This document shows, one piece after another, positions 47,452 through 55,229 of a DNA stretch of 58,947 nucleotides (position 1 is its first letter; each line of letters begins with the position of its first letter). This DNA is from Cerasicoccus arenae. GTDB lineage: Bacteria; Verrucomicrobiota; Verrucomicrobiia; Opitutales; Cerasicoccaceae. The DNA lies in contig NZ_BMXG01000025.1 of the NCBI RefSeq assembly GCF_014651635.1, forward strand, positions 1 through 58,947, in the 5' to 3' direction. The notes below the pieces were generated by a model, which was given only the letters and a program-made list of their open reading frames with translations, made no database searches and was not told the DNA's origin. The position numbers were made by a program, and so were the translations under genes.

Positions 47452-47610
47452 GGCGAAAAGTGGTTGATTTAACGTTGTTTCCGACGAGCGGACAAAGCGA
47501 CGAACCGGCGCGACACACTCCGCCGAAGTCGGCGAAAGTTGAGTTGCGAGGTAGAGCGGCGCTTGAGCATATCCCAAATGTGATCTGAATTAATGGCAGT
47601 CTTCATAGCC

Positions 47611-48540
47611 TCAGCATTGAGGAGAGAGCAGCTTGCGGACGGCCCGGAGTTTGGCCGACCGACTGCGAGGGTTGGCGGCGATCTCCGCTTCCGAAGCGGT
47701 GACCGGTTTGCGGGTGAGCCGATCCGCGAGCTGAGTTCGCTCGTCTTGCGAGCGGGAGTCACGGCCATGCTCGGGACGTCCAGTGACGCGATTAAAAAAT
47801 CGCTTCACCAGGCGGTCTTCCAGGGAGTGGAAACTGATAACGGCTAGCACGCCTCCCGGCGCGAGTGCCTCGAAGGCCTTAGGCAAAACTTCCTCAATCG
47901 CGCCCAGTTCATCGTTCACGGCAATGCGGATGCCCTGAAACGACTTGGTCGCGGGGTGGATGCGTTCGCCACGACGCTGTGGGCCGATGGCAGCCGCGAT
48001 CAACGCGGCCAGCTTGGCCGTGGATTGCAGTTGGCCGGAGCCTCGCGCATCAAGAATGGCGTCGACCACCCGGCGCCACTTGAGTTCTTCACCGTGGTTG
48101 CGGATAGCGTGGACGACGTCCTCGCGGTTGGCGGTTTCAAGGAACTCGGCAGCAGACACGCCTTGACGCGGGTTCAAGCGCATGTCCGCGGGCGCGTCCT
48201 CGCGAAAAGAGAAGCCTCGCTCAGCCTGGTCTAACTGAAAGGAGGAAACGCCGAGGTCCAAAAGAACCCCGGCGAAACCCGTTTGCGTTAGTTTGTCCAG
48301 TTTGCGGAAATTAAGATCAAAGAACGAAAATTGGTCAGGAAAGCGCTCCCGAAGACGTTCGGCTCGCTCAGCAGCGGCCGGGTCGCAGTCTAACCCTGTC
48401 ACATGAATGCCTTCGCCAACTTCGAGGAGAGCGGTCGTGTGCCCGCCGCCACCAAAAGTGCCATCTAGATACCGACCGGGCTGCATGGGCGCAAAGCACT
48501 CAAGTACCTCGCGAAGCAGCACGGGCAGGTGTCCAGTCAT
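47611..48540 (-). CDS. rsmH: 16S rRNA (cytosine-1402-N4)-methyltransferase RsmH
   Basis: Preferred start 48540 (MTGHLPVLLREVLECF), typical of the family; 21 upstream codons in the same frame are probably untranslated. SAM-binding YLDGTFGGGGHTTALLE, GLDCDPAAAERAERL, LLDLGVSSFQLDQAERGFSF, and ISFHSLEDRLVKRFF near the end. About 310 residues, the usual length. Second conserved gene of the dcw cluster. Confidence 0.96.
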   Translation of the reverse strand: MTGHLPVLLREVLECFAPMQPGRYLDGTFGGGGHTTALLEVGEGIHVTGLDCDPAAAERAERLRERFPDQFSFFDLNFRKLDKLTQTGFAGVLLDLGVSSFQLDQAERGFSFREDAPADMRLNPRQGVSAAEFLETANREDVVHAIRNHGEELKWRRVVDAILDARGSGQLQSTAKLAALIAAAIGPQRRGERIHPATKSFQGIRIAVNDELGAIEEVLPKAFEALAPGGVLAVISFHSLEDRLVKRFFNRVTGRPEHGRDSRSQDERTQLADRLTRKPVTASEAEIAANPRSRSAKLRAVRKLLSPQC

Positions 48541-48562
48541 TTGGCGAAGGAGTGTGGGGCCA

Positions 48563-48766
48563 CTAGCGAAGGTGCAAGACATGGGCGAGGACTCTCCATC
48601 CACGCGCCGATACCTTTATAGAAGGCTCTTCACGGGCTGACCCTTCGATAAAGGGTAAGTCCTGACGGGCAAGCGGGCGGCGCGGCTGGTCAAATTCCCA
48701 GTCGGTAGGTCCTGACCGTTGGCGGCCCAAGACGCCGGCGTTGTAGAGTTGTTTGCTGATTTTCAT
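48563..48766 (-). CDS. Small unknown ORF between mraZ and rsmH
   Basis: 67 codons that fill the mraZ-rsmH gap: it begins 38 bases after the mraZ stop and ends 22 bases before the preferred rsmH start, same direction. The product starts MKISKQLYNAGVL, is basic, has no signal peptide or membrane helix, and is not recognised. No Shine-Dalgarno is seen. It may be a real small protein or only leader RNA. Confidence 0.4.
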   Translation of the reverse strand: MKISKQLYNAGVLGRQRSGPTDWEFDQPRRPLARQDLPFIEGSAREEPSIKVSARGWRVLAHVLHLR

Positions 48767-48804
48767 GTTCGGATGTTCGGTTAAAACTGTGCATTGGATT
48801 TGGT

Positions 48805-49263
48805 TTAGAAGCCCAGATCGGCGAGGATGTCGCCAAGATCGCCGTCTTCCTCGTCGGCATCCGCCACATAGGCGTCGTAGCGATCGGGTGACCAGAGCTG
48901 AAAGAAATTTACGGTGCCCACCAAGACCACCTCCTTGGAGATGTCGGCGTGCTGGAAAAGGCGATCGTTGATGTTGATGCGGCCGCTCTTGTCGAAAGAG
49001 AAACTATCAGCCGATCCCAACAGACGCGTAATGGCCCGACGCCCCTTCTTATCACCGATGCTGATCTTGGAGATTTTCTCCTTCAGCTCGGCAACCATTT
49101 CAGGCGGATAAACCGTCACGCAACCCGCAGGATCGGGGAACGCCAAGTAGGTCTGCTGCTCATCACCATCGCTCCGCCACTTAGACGGGACCGTGAGCCT
49201 CCGCTTGGAGTCCAGATTGTGTCTGAACTCACCTGCATATAGGCCCTGGTTAAAATCGATCAT
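48805..49263 (-). CDS. mraZ: Transcriptional regulator MraZ
   Basis: Starting at 49263 (MIDFNQGLYAGEFRHNLDSK) the product is 152 residues, the usual size. Two SpoVT-AbrB-like MraZ repeats with the DxKxRxxxP motif: LDSKRRLTVPSKWR in the first, and FDKSGRININDRLFQHADI with VVLVGTVNFFQLWSPDRYD in the second. It binds repeated TGGG boxes upstream of its own gene and regulates the dcw cluster; such boxes are visible at 49288-49322. Confidence 0.95.
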   Translation of the reverse strand: MIDFNQGLYAGEFRHNLDSKRRLTVPSKWRSDGDEQQTYLAFPDPAGCVTVYPPEMVAELKEKISKISIGDKKGRRAITRLLGSADSFSFDKSGRININDRLFQHADISKEVVLVGTVNFFQLWSPDRYDAYVADADEEDGDLGDILADLGF

Positions 49264-49287
49264 GGTGAAAAAGGAAGAAACATCAGC

Positions 49288-49322
49288 TCCACTCTCTCCC
49301 ACAAGACCCCACTTTGACCCAC
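49288..49322 (-). promoter_or_regulatory. Predicted MraZ operator (four GTGG repeats)
   Basis: On the minus strand, three GTGGG units and a fourth GTGG follow each other at an exact 10-base period (plus-strand CCCAC at 49318, 49308 and 49298, CCAC at 49289). E. coli MraZ is known to bind TGGG repeats separated by five or six bases upstream of mraZ. They lie 25-59 bases before the start codon, consistent with autorepression. Confidence 0.75.
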
Positions 49323-49391
49323 TCGTCAACGTTTTTCTATTCGTAAATCTATCATCCGTAACGATTTTGGTGCATTTGGGGGCTGATTTTT

Positions 49392-49421
49392 GTGAATAAC
49401 CTGCTAATTACGGTGAATAAC
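49392..49421 (-). promoter_or_regulatory. Pair of DnaA-box-like direct repeats
   Basis: On the minus strand GTTATTCAC occurs twice (49392-49400 and 49413-49421), 21 bases apart. The first extends to TTATTCACA, a perfect match to the DnaA box TTATNCACA; the second is one base off. They lie in the tlyA-mraZ divergent region. DnaA control of division genes is a possible but unproven reading. Confidence 0.4.
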
Positions 49422-49450
49422 TCTCTCATTATAGCAATTCACTCTTTCCC

Positions 49451-50227
49451 ATGGCCTCCCCCCCCCCCCCATCCCACATTCGCGCCGACGAATTACTACT
49501 TTCACAAGGTGAAGTGGATTCCCGCGCTGTGGCCCAACGCCTGATCCGCGCCGGTAAAGTGCTGCGGTCTGACGGATCAGTCGTCAACAAGCCTAGCCAG
49601 AAGCTTCCCGAGGACGAACGACTAATCATCTCTGAGCCCATACGCTTCGTTTCTCGAGGCGGCGACAAGCTGGAGGCCTGGTTCCAAGCCTTCCCGCTGG
49701 ATATCACAGAAATGAATGCGCTCGACGTGGGAGCCTCCACGGGCGGCTTCACGGACTGCCTGCTCCAACGCGGCGCGGCGCACGTCACCGGAATAGATGT
49801 GGGACACGGCCAACTCCACCCCCGCCTCGATGACGATCCACGTGTTGTCAGTCTGGAAGGAATCAACGCGCGCGCACTGGACGAAGTGGAACTGCCGCAC
49901 GAAACCTACCCACTGGTCGTCGCGGATCTGTCCTTTATCTCTTTAAAGAAGGTACTCACGCCAGTCTGGAACCGCGTTGCCCCCAATGGGCGGATTTTTC
50001 TTCTCGTCAAGCCGCAGTTTGAAGCACCCAAGGAAATTGTCACCCGCACCAAGGGCATCATTCGAGATAAAGCTGTCCGTGCAGACGCACTGGCCTCGGT
50101 TCGGGATTACGCCCTTTCCTTGCCTGGTGCGATACTCATCGGTGAGCTCGAATGCCCCATAGCCGGCGGAGACGGTAATCGGGAGTATCTGATCGGTCTG
50201 CAAAAAGCCGCCCAGCCGTCAGATTAA
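49451..50227 (+). CDS. tlyA: TlyA-family rRNA 2'-O-methyltransferase
   Basis: 258 residues. N-terminal S4 RNA-binding domain (~10-70, RADELLLSQGEVDSRAVAQR), then an FtsJ/RrmJ-like methyltransferase (~70-250) with FVSRGGDKLEAWFQ, SAM motif ALDVGASTGGFTDCLLQ, and VVADLSFISLKKVL and LVKPQFEAPKE. TlyA enzymes methylate cytidines in 16S and 23S rRNA and were first named haemolysins. The first codons sit on a 13-C tract that reads Pro-Pro-Pro-Pro in frame; the true start may be further inside. Confidence 0.92.
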   Translation: MASPPPPSHIRADELLLSQGEVDSRAVAQRLIRAGKVLRSDGSVVNKPSQKLPEDERLIISEPIRFVSRGGDKLEAWFQAFPLDITEMNALDVGASTGGFTDCLLQRGAAHVTGIDVGHGQLHPRLDDDPRVVSLEGINARALDEVELPHETYPLVVADLSFISLKKVLTPVWNRVAPNGRIFLLVKPQFEAPKEIVTRTKGIIRDKAVRADALASVRDYALSLPGAILIGELECPIAGGDGNREYLIGLQKAAQPSD

Positions 50228-50247
50228 GCAGGGCAATCCCTAAAAAA

Positions 50248-50280
50248 AACAGCGGCCAATGAAGAACATCGGCCGCTGTT
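50248..50280. terminator. Bidirectional terminator between tlyA and the lipoprotein gene
   Basis: AACAGCGGCC pairs with GGCCGCTGTT around a 13-base loop, with an A-run on the left and T/A on the right. It serves the convergent tlyA and lipoprotein genes. Confidence 0.8.
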
Positions 50281-50314
50281 AAAAAGATCGTTTGTCAGAA
50301 ACTAAATCAGGAAC

Positions 50315-51127
50315 TTACTCCGAGATATCACCCAAGTCCATAATCACAGGCTCTGATTGTGCCTTGGCAGGATCAGCCTTGGCCTCATCGACAGGCGGAG
50401 CTGGTTTGACTGGAGCTGCTTTGGATGGGCCAGCTTGCTCCACTGGCACACTGTTCACTGCTGGCGACTGTGGCGTAGAACCAGACTTGATAACAGGCCT
50501 ACGCAACTCGTCATCCCTTGGGTTCTGATAGGTAACAACGCCGTCGCGGTCCTTAGTCCATTTAATATCGTTGCTGTCTGTGATCATTTCCACGCCGGGA
50601 GCAGGAGCAGGCGCAGTAACTGGTACCGGCGTTGGTGCAGGTGCAGGCTTTAAGACAATGCCCGTATCGCGGGAGGAGCCGGAAGAGCTTTTCATACTGC
50701 GGGAGAGCATACCATAATCAATAGCCCCAGCCTTAGCAGCAGGGGGGGGAGGTGGAGGGGGCGGAATATCAATGACGGTCTCCTCATACTCCTTGATCAT
50801 TTTATTATCGACGACCAATTGAGCAGCGTCGGATTTTTCCTCCGTGTATTTTTCGGCGCTGGCGTTAACCGTGTGGGTATCCCCTTTGGCTTCACGCAGG
50901 GCGATGGCCATATCATCTGGCGTTTTGTAACCCGTGCGCTCGAGCTGAGCGATTAGCGCTTTTTTCTTTTCGCGGTATTCCGGCCAAGACAATTCGCCGT
51001 TCCAATACTGCTCTTTGAGCGGTTTGAGCGCGTGTTCGCGCTTCCACCAGTTATTAACGCCAGTGCAACCACTGAAGCACAGCGCCGTAAGCAAGATCCC
51101 GAATGCAATCCCGTGGAATGATTTCAT
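50315..51127 (-). CDS. Proline-rich lipoprotein of unknown function
   Basis: 270 residues with a clear lipoprotein signal peptide (MKSFHGIAFGILLTALCFSGC; lipobox FSGC, Cys21). Residues ~25-80 form a compact helical domain rich in W, K and E (LKEQYWNGELSWPEYREKKK). The rest is low complexity: an eight-proline run (~125), Ala/Pro repeats (~160-185) and an acidic tail. Such Pro/Ala-rich lipoproteins often span the periplasm. No family recognised. Confidence 0.75.
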   Translation of the reverse strand: MKSFHGIAFGILLTALCFSGCTGVNNWWKREHALKPLKEQYWNGELSWPEYREKKKALIAQLERTGYKTPDDMAIALREAKGDTHTVNASAEKYTEEKSDAAQLVVDNKMIKEYEETVIDIPPPPPPPPAAKAGAIDYGMLSRSMKSSSGSSRDTGIVLKPAPAPTPVPVTAPAPAPGVEMITDSNDIKWTKDRDGVVTYQNPRDDELRRPVIKSGSTPQSPAVNSVPVEQAGPSKAAPVKPAPPVDEAKADPAKAQSEPVIMDLGDISE

Positions 51128-51354
51128 GACAGCAGATTATTTTTAAGTTGAAGCATCCGGGCATGATAGCGAGCCCGTTGCAACCGGAGCAGTTCGTCTT
51201 TAAGTGTCTAGGAGCTAATAAGATAAACGCAAGCTCGCTGTCGGTAGAACCGCTCTTTTTACGAGCATTTGTCAATCAGTCCCTTTTTTGAGACATAAAA
51301 AAACCGGCACAGACTAGGTCTGATCCGGTTTTTTAAAAAGCAAATGCCAGAAAA
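51128..51354. other. Short intergenic region with rpsU terminator
   Basis: 227 bases between the lipoprotein gene and rpsU. It should carry the lipoprotein gene promoter on the minus strand. The only clear element is the rpsU terminator at 51295-51336. Confidence 0.5.
51295..51336 (-). terminator. Rho-independent terminator of rpsU
   Basis: AAAAAACCGG pairs with CCGGTTTTTT, and an inner AGAC/GTCT stem closes the loop. On the minus strand it ends in a T-run, about 20 bases after the rpsU stop. Confidence 0.85.
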
Positions 51355-51555
51355 TTACATACTTTCGTAGCGCTGACGAAGCATGTTGCTGAACGCTGCA
51401 ACCTTACGTTTGCGACGACGCACCTCACAAGGCTTCTCAAAATAGCGCTTGGCGCGGACATCACGGATGACGCCCTCGCGGTCGAGTTTCTTCTTTAAAC
51501 GGCGGAGCGCCTTTTCCATGGGCTCGCCTTTACGGACTTTGACATCAACTGGCAT
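51355..51555 (-). CDS. rpsU: 30S ribosomal protein S21
   Basis: Starting at 51555 (MPVDVKVRKGEPMEKALRRL) the product is 66 residues, the normal S21 length; the longest frame adds 22 unrelated residues. Basic, with KKLDREGVIRDVRAKRYFEK and VRRRKRKVAAFSNMLRQR. S21 binds the 16S rRNA 3' end and helps initiation, and is not universal in bacteria. Monocistronic, with its own terminator. Confidence 0.96.
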   Translation of the reverse strand: MPVDVKVRKGEPMEKALRRLKKKLDREGVIRDVRAKRYFEKPCEVRRRKRKVAAFSNMLRQRYESM

Positions 51556-51670
51556 AGGTGTTTGAAAGTGTTTGTGTGGGAAAAAGGAGAGGATAAAGCG
51601 CCATCCTGGCCACTGCGTCAAGGACTAATTAATGACGATTTGCGAAAGATAAAAGACGTACTGAGAATAA

Positions 51671-51733
51671 CGAATTGCGAATCTGGACGTAGCAGAGAAC
51701 GATCATCCCCCATTCGCCAATAGTCGCAATTCG
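51671..51733. repeat. Imperfect inverted repeat in rpsU-trmH gap
   Basis: CGAATTGCGA (51671-51680) and TCGCAATTCG (51724-51733) are perfect complements separated by 43 bases; further AATTGCGA-like words lie on both sides. Could be a small palindromic repeat element or a regulatory site. Only one copy is in this window. Confidence 0.4.
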
Positions 51734-51765
51734 CGTTTTGCGATTCATAATTTCCAATTCAACCT

Positions 51766-52494
51766 ATGCCCAATCCCGTTCTGGACCCCCTCCCCGACTC
51801 CTTGGTCGACGCCCTCGAAGTGCTGCCCCGCGATGCGCTGGCGGCGTTACGCGAAGAATTAATCGCCGAACGCGCCCACCCGCGTCGTCTCACTGAAATG
51901 CAACGCGTGCTCGGCGAACGCACCCGCTGGCTGAGCGTTGTTCTGGAAGACATCTATCAACCCCATAATAGCTCTGCCGTCCTGCGCACCTGCGAATGCT
52001 TTGGCGTGCAGACCGTCCACGTCATCGAAATGGAGCGCAAGTTCAAGGTCAGCAACCAAGTCGCCATGGGCGGTGCCAAATGGATCGACCTGGAGCGTCA
52101 CGCCGACACCACCACTTGTCTCGATCAACTCCGCGCCGGGGGCTACCGCCTTGCCGCAGCTACCCTGCGCGAAGACGCCATCCCGCTGGACGCCATCCCG
52201 CTAGACAAGCCACTCGCCGTTCTGATTGGCCACGAACGCAAAGGTTTAACCGAGGAAGCTCACGCCGAAGCCGATATCTGGTTTCGTCTGCCAATCCACG
52301 GCTTCACGCAAAGCTACAATCTCTCCGTTTTCAGCTCACTGTGCCTCTACGAACTCACCCAACGCCTCCGCGCCAGTACCCTCCCCTGGCGGCTCAGTGA
52401 CGAGGAACAGGAACGCACCCTGACACGCTGGCTCTGCCAGGACGCCAAGTCCGTACAATACACCGCTCAAGGGTGGCTGAGAAAACACTCTTAG
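51766..52494 (+). CDS. trmH: tRNA (guanosine-18-2'-O)-methyltransferase TrmH
   Basis: 242-residue SPOUT methyltransferase. The sequence VLEDIYQPHNSSAVLRTCECFG is the TrmH motif 1 (conserved Asn and Arg), LIGHERKGLTEEAHAEAD is motif 2, and the knot IHGFTQSYNLSVFSSLCLYE is motif 3 with the Ser-x-Asn pair. The N-terminal ~50 residues and C-terminal helices fit TrmH (tRNA Gm18) better than RlmB. Start at MPNPVL. Convergent with, and three bases from, the next lipoprotein gene. Confidence 0.9.
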   Translation: MPNPVLDPLPDSLVDALEVLPRDALAALREELIAERAHPRRLTEMQRVLGERTRWLSVVLEDIYQPHNSSAVLRTCECFGVQTVHVIEMERKFKVSNQVAMGGAKWIDLERHADTTTCLDQLRAGGYRLAAATLREDAIPLDAIPLDKPLAVLIGHERKGLTEEAHAEADIWFRLPIHGFTQSYNLSVFSSLCLYELTQRLRASTLPWRLSDEEQERTLTRWLCQDAKSVQYTAQGWLRKHS

Positions 52495-52497
52495 CCG

Positions 52498-53454
52498 TCA
52501 ATCCCGCCGAGAAACTGTGCTCATCTCGCTGATTTGCACGTGAAACACCTCGCGCTGCTCGTTCGTTATTATGAGCGTATCGGCATCGAGAAACGCCACA
52601 GCCTCAGCCTGCCCGGCGCGAATCGGCATCCAAGAGACAGCTCCCTCAAATATACGCGCGCCGTCGCTCGTTGGCGGAGTGAAAACCCAAACGCCAGAAT
52701 ACGAGAGCACCGCCACACGTTGGCCGTCGTTCCAACTCGCCGCCCCGGTAACCATGCCGCGGAGGTTTCCCTGGGCCAGCAGGGTCAGTGCGTTGGACTC
52801 CGTTTCGTCGCGCGAATCCAGTCGGTAAAGGGTCGTCATCGTGTCGTCGCGGTGTTTGGTCAGCAAATAGATTTTCCCCTGGGCGACAAACATGGCCTCG
52901 CAATCGTAATTCTTCTCCTCTGGCGGGAACTCTTTTTGATCTGGAAAATGAAAGATCCAGCGGGCCGTTGCATCGGCGGTGGTTGCTGTCGCCGGATCTG
53001 GCATCGGCACTTGGTAGATAGACAAGTCGCGGCGATGATTATTGTTGTTGCCGAAGGCACCGATCAGCAAATTGCCACGAAAGTCCTCCGCCAAGTCCTC
53101 CCAGTCCACGTTACGCGCATTAGTAATGACTACACCGCTCTTGCCTGCTTGGCCGACCAGTTTGCCATAGGCGTCGATTGCGAAAACACGCGCCCGGTCA
53201 CCGCTATCGTTTTGTGTCCAGAAAACGCCTGACTCGCTTGCTTGCGCCAAACCGGAGGATTCGTTGATAACCGATGGCAGCTTACCCGCCACCTTAAGCG
53301 GGACCGGTCCCCGTCGCGGCACATCAAAAAACACATCACGCGTCAATGGCTCCGGTGCTCCCGAAATCACCGCAGTTGGTGCCTCGGTGTTTGTGCAACC
53401 AGCCAAAATCCCCCCAATGGCGAGCGCCAGTATCATTGTCTTCATTTTATTCAT
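52498..53454 (-). CDS. Putative beta-propeller lipoprotein
   Basis: Starting at 53454 (MNKMKTMILALAIGGILAGC; Met at 53445 is an alternative) the product has a lipoprotein signal (lipobox LAGC) and a ~295-residue body of strand repeats: SGVFWTQNDSGDRARVFAID, DWEDLAEDFRGNLLIGAFGN, EAMFVAQGKIYLLTKHR, SGVWVFTPP and EAVAFLDADTLIITNEQR. The repeat spacing and the NDSGD/EDL words suggest a phytase-like or SdiA-regulated-type beta-propeller. Function unknown; outer-membrane or periplasmic anchored by lipid. Confidence 0.75.
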   Translation of the reverse strand: MNKMKTMILALAIGGILAGCTNTEAPTAVISGAPEPLTRDVFFDVPRRGPVPLKVAGKLPSVINESSGLAQASESGVFWTQNDSGDRARVFAIDAYGKLVGQAGKSGVVITNARNVDWEDLAEDFRGNLLIGAFGNNNNHRRDLSIYQVPMPDPATATTADATARWIFHFPDQKEFPPEEKNYDCEAMFVAQGKIYLLTKHRDDTMTTLYRLDSRDETESNALTLLAQGNLRGMVTGAASWNDGQRVAVLSYSGVWVFTPPTSDGARIFEGAVSWMPIRAGQAEAVAFLDADTLIITNEQREVFHVQISEMSTVSRRD

Positions 53455-53506
53455 CAGTCTTGCGGGAAGACTGGACAACGCGACAACCCGCGCAAATCAT
53501 TTCGCT

Positions 53507-54346
53507 ATGAGAATCCCCATCGAAGACGCACTCGAAGATGTTATCGCAAAAGCTCAATCCGGGCTGGGCCTCTCCGACGGTCAGCTCGACGAGCTATGCG
53601 GCATTGACCGCGACGCTATCCGCCGTTTGCGCCGAGGCAAATTTGACGCTGCTGTGGTACGAGGCATTGCGCCAAGCTTGGGTCTTTGCACTGACGCCCT
53701 CATTGCGCTAGCTGAAAAGTCCTGGTATCCTGACCCGATTGAGGTTGAGGGGCTCGTCTGCGTGAACCTGCCCTACCCGATCCCCAGCTACCCTGAAATG
53801 TCCGTCAACGCCTACCTGATCGGAGACCCCGCCAGCGGCCAAGCGGCCGTTTTTGACAGCGGGGCCGACGCCACACCCTTGCTCGACGTCCTCCAACGCA
53901 ACGGCTGGACGCTTCAATCCATTTTCCTCACCCACACGCATGAAGACCACATTGAGGCCTTGCCTCAGCTCAAGTCAGCCCTCGTACCGGGCGGCAGCGT
54001 TTACGTCCACACCAACGAATTGCTTCCGGGCGCACAACCCCTCCGCGACGGCCAGGTCTTTAAAATCGGCGAACTGGAAATCCTTGCCCGTGAAACCAGT
54101 GGACACTCACCCGGCGGCACAAGCTACGTTATCCAAGGGCTGGCGCGCCCCATCGCTGTAGTAGGCGACGCCCTCTTTGCCGGATCAATCGGCGGCGTGC
54201 GCGCCAACTATCCTCTCGCGCTAAAAATGATCCGCGAACGCCTCCTTTCCCTGCCTGCTGAGACCGTGATTTGCGCGGGCCACGGTCCGCTAACCACGGT
54301 GGGTAACGAACGCAGCCGCAATCCCTTCTTCGCAGCTAATTCCTAA
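53507..54346 (+). CDS. Metallo-beta-lactamase-fold hydrolase with HTH-like N-terminus
   Basis: Starting at 53507 (MRIPIEDALEDVIAKAQSGL) the product is 279 residues; upstream in-frame codons overlap the opposite gene. The N-terminal ~70 look like an XRE-type helix-turn-helix (LSDGQLDELCGIDRDAIRRL, then LGLCTDALIALA). The rest is a glyoxalase II-like MBL domain: HxHxDH as THTHEDHIEAL, His in SGHSPGGTSYVI, Asp in VVGDALFAG, and His in CAGHGPLTTVGNER. It probably hydrolyses a thioester or ester; whether the N-terminal part binds DNA is unknown. Confidence 0.85.
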   Translation: MRIPIEDALEDVIAKAQSGLGLSDGQLDELCGIDRDAIRRLRRGKFDAAVVRGIAPSLGLCTDALIALAEKSWYPDPIEVEGLVCVNLPYPIPSYPEMSVNAYLIGDPASGQAAVFDSGADATPLLDVLQRNGWTLQSIFLTHTHEDHIEALPQLKSALVPGGSVYVHTNELLPGAQPLRDGQVFKIGELEILARETSGHSPGGTSYVIQGLARPIAVVGDALFAGSIGGVRANYPLALKMIRERLLSLPAETVICAGHGPLTTVGNERSRNPFFAANS

Positions 54347-54461
54347 GCACAGATAAATCAACAACACCGCATTTAGGCCAACAAGACGCCTTAGCCAATA
54401 AAGGATGTAAGCTTACGAAAAACCGCGAAAAGATTTGGCACCCGCCAGCAATACGCGTACC

Positions 54462-54482
54462 GTTAACGCATTGAACGTTAAC
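54462..54482. promoter_or_regulatory. Paired GTTAAC sites upstream of ferritin
   Basis: CGTTAAC occurs twice with a 15-base period (GTTAAC at 54462-54467 and 54477-54482), 13 bases before the ferritin start. Each unit is itself a palindrome. Possible operator; it does not match a classical Fur box. Confidence 0.3.
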
Positions 54483-54495
54483 CCAACTTTTTATT

Positions 54496-54993
54496 ATGAA
54501 AATTAGCGACTCCGTGGCGGCGGCCATCAATACGCAAATCAACAACGAGCTCACTTCTTCTTATCTCTACCTGTCGATGTCGGCGTGGTTCGAGACGCAG
54601 CCCTATCCAGGCTTCGCCCAGTGGATGCTCAAGCAGAGTGAAGAAGAACGCGTTCACGCGATGAAATTTTTCGGCTACCTCAACGACCGAGGCGGCGTGG
54701 TCAGTCTGGAAGCGATTGCTCAACCGCAACCAACCTTTTCCAAGCCACTGGAAGCATTCAAACTTGCTCTTCAAAGCGAAGAAAAGACCACCAACCAGAT
54801 CCACCACATCTACGAAGTTGCCGACGAAGCAAAGGATTACGAAACCCGTCATTTCCTAAGCTGGTTCCTGCAAGAACAGGTCGAAGAAGAAAAAACCGCC
54901 TCGGATTGGGTCCAAAAACTCACCCTCGCAGGCGAACACGTCAACGCCCTCTTCAACCTCGATCACGACGCCGCCACTCGGCAAGACATCTAG
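54496..54993 (+). CDS. ftnA: Bacterial non-haem ferritin
   Basis: 165 residues, 24-mer iron-storage protein. All ferroxidase residues align with E. coli FtnA: Glu18, Tyr25, Glu51, His54, Glu95, Gln128 and Glu131. Helices ISDSVAAAINTQINNELTSS, SEEERVHAMKFFGYLND and HFLSWFLQEQVEEEKTASDW fit the four-helix bundle. Stores iron and limits Fenton chemistry in the cytoplasm. Single gene ending at a long terminator hairpin. Confidence 0.95.
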   Translation: MKISDSVAAAINTQINNELTSSYLYLSMSAWFETQPYPGFAQWMLKQSEEERVHAMKFFGYLNDRGGVVSLEAIAQPQPTFSKPLEAFKLALQSEEKTTNQIHHIYEVADEAKDYETRHFLSWFLQEQVEEEKTASDWVQKLTLAGEHVNALFNLDHDAATRQDI

Positions 54994-55021
54994 CACCGAA
55001 CAAGATACGGTCTTTTTTTAG

Positions 55022-55090
55022 CAAGAGATCGCAGAGAACGCAGAGCTTACTTATAAGGCTACTGCAATCTTTGCGGTCTCTTGTTTTTTT
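55022..55090 (+). terminator. Terminator of the ferritin gene
   Basis: CAAGAGATCGCAGAGA pairs with TCTTTGCGGTCTCTTG (G-T pairs) across a ~31-base loop, followed by TTTTTTT. About 30 bases after the ftnA stop. Confidence 0.7.
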
Positions 55091-55172
55091 ATCATCTTGC
55101 TCTGCTCCCTCCGCGACCTCCTCTTAAAACCATATCTGGCCATAGCAAAAGCCCCTTTTCACCGGACACAAA

Positions 55173-55201
55173 AAATCCCGGGCCATGATGACCCGGGATT
55201 T
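55173..55201 (-). terminator. Terminator of the transaldolase gene
   Basis: AAATCCCGGG pairs with CCCGGGATTT around a nine-base loop; on the minus strand T residues follow. About 30 bases after the tal stop. Confidence 0.85.
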
Positions 55202-55229
55202 ATTATAAATATATGCGTCGAACGACTCC

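Noticed and set aside
49441-49480. 13-C tract at the tlyA start as a phase-variation switch
   Set aside because: The present length keeps the frame and there is no evidence for variable length.
55022-55083. CGCAGAGAACGCAGAG-like stretch as a dispersed repeat
   Set aside because: It is explained as one arm of the ferritin terminator hairpin and occurs once here.
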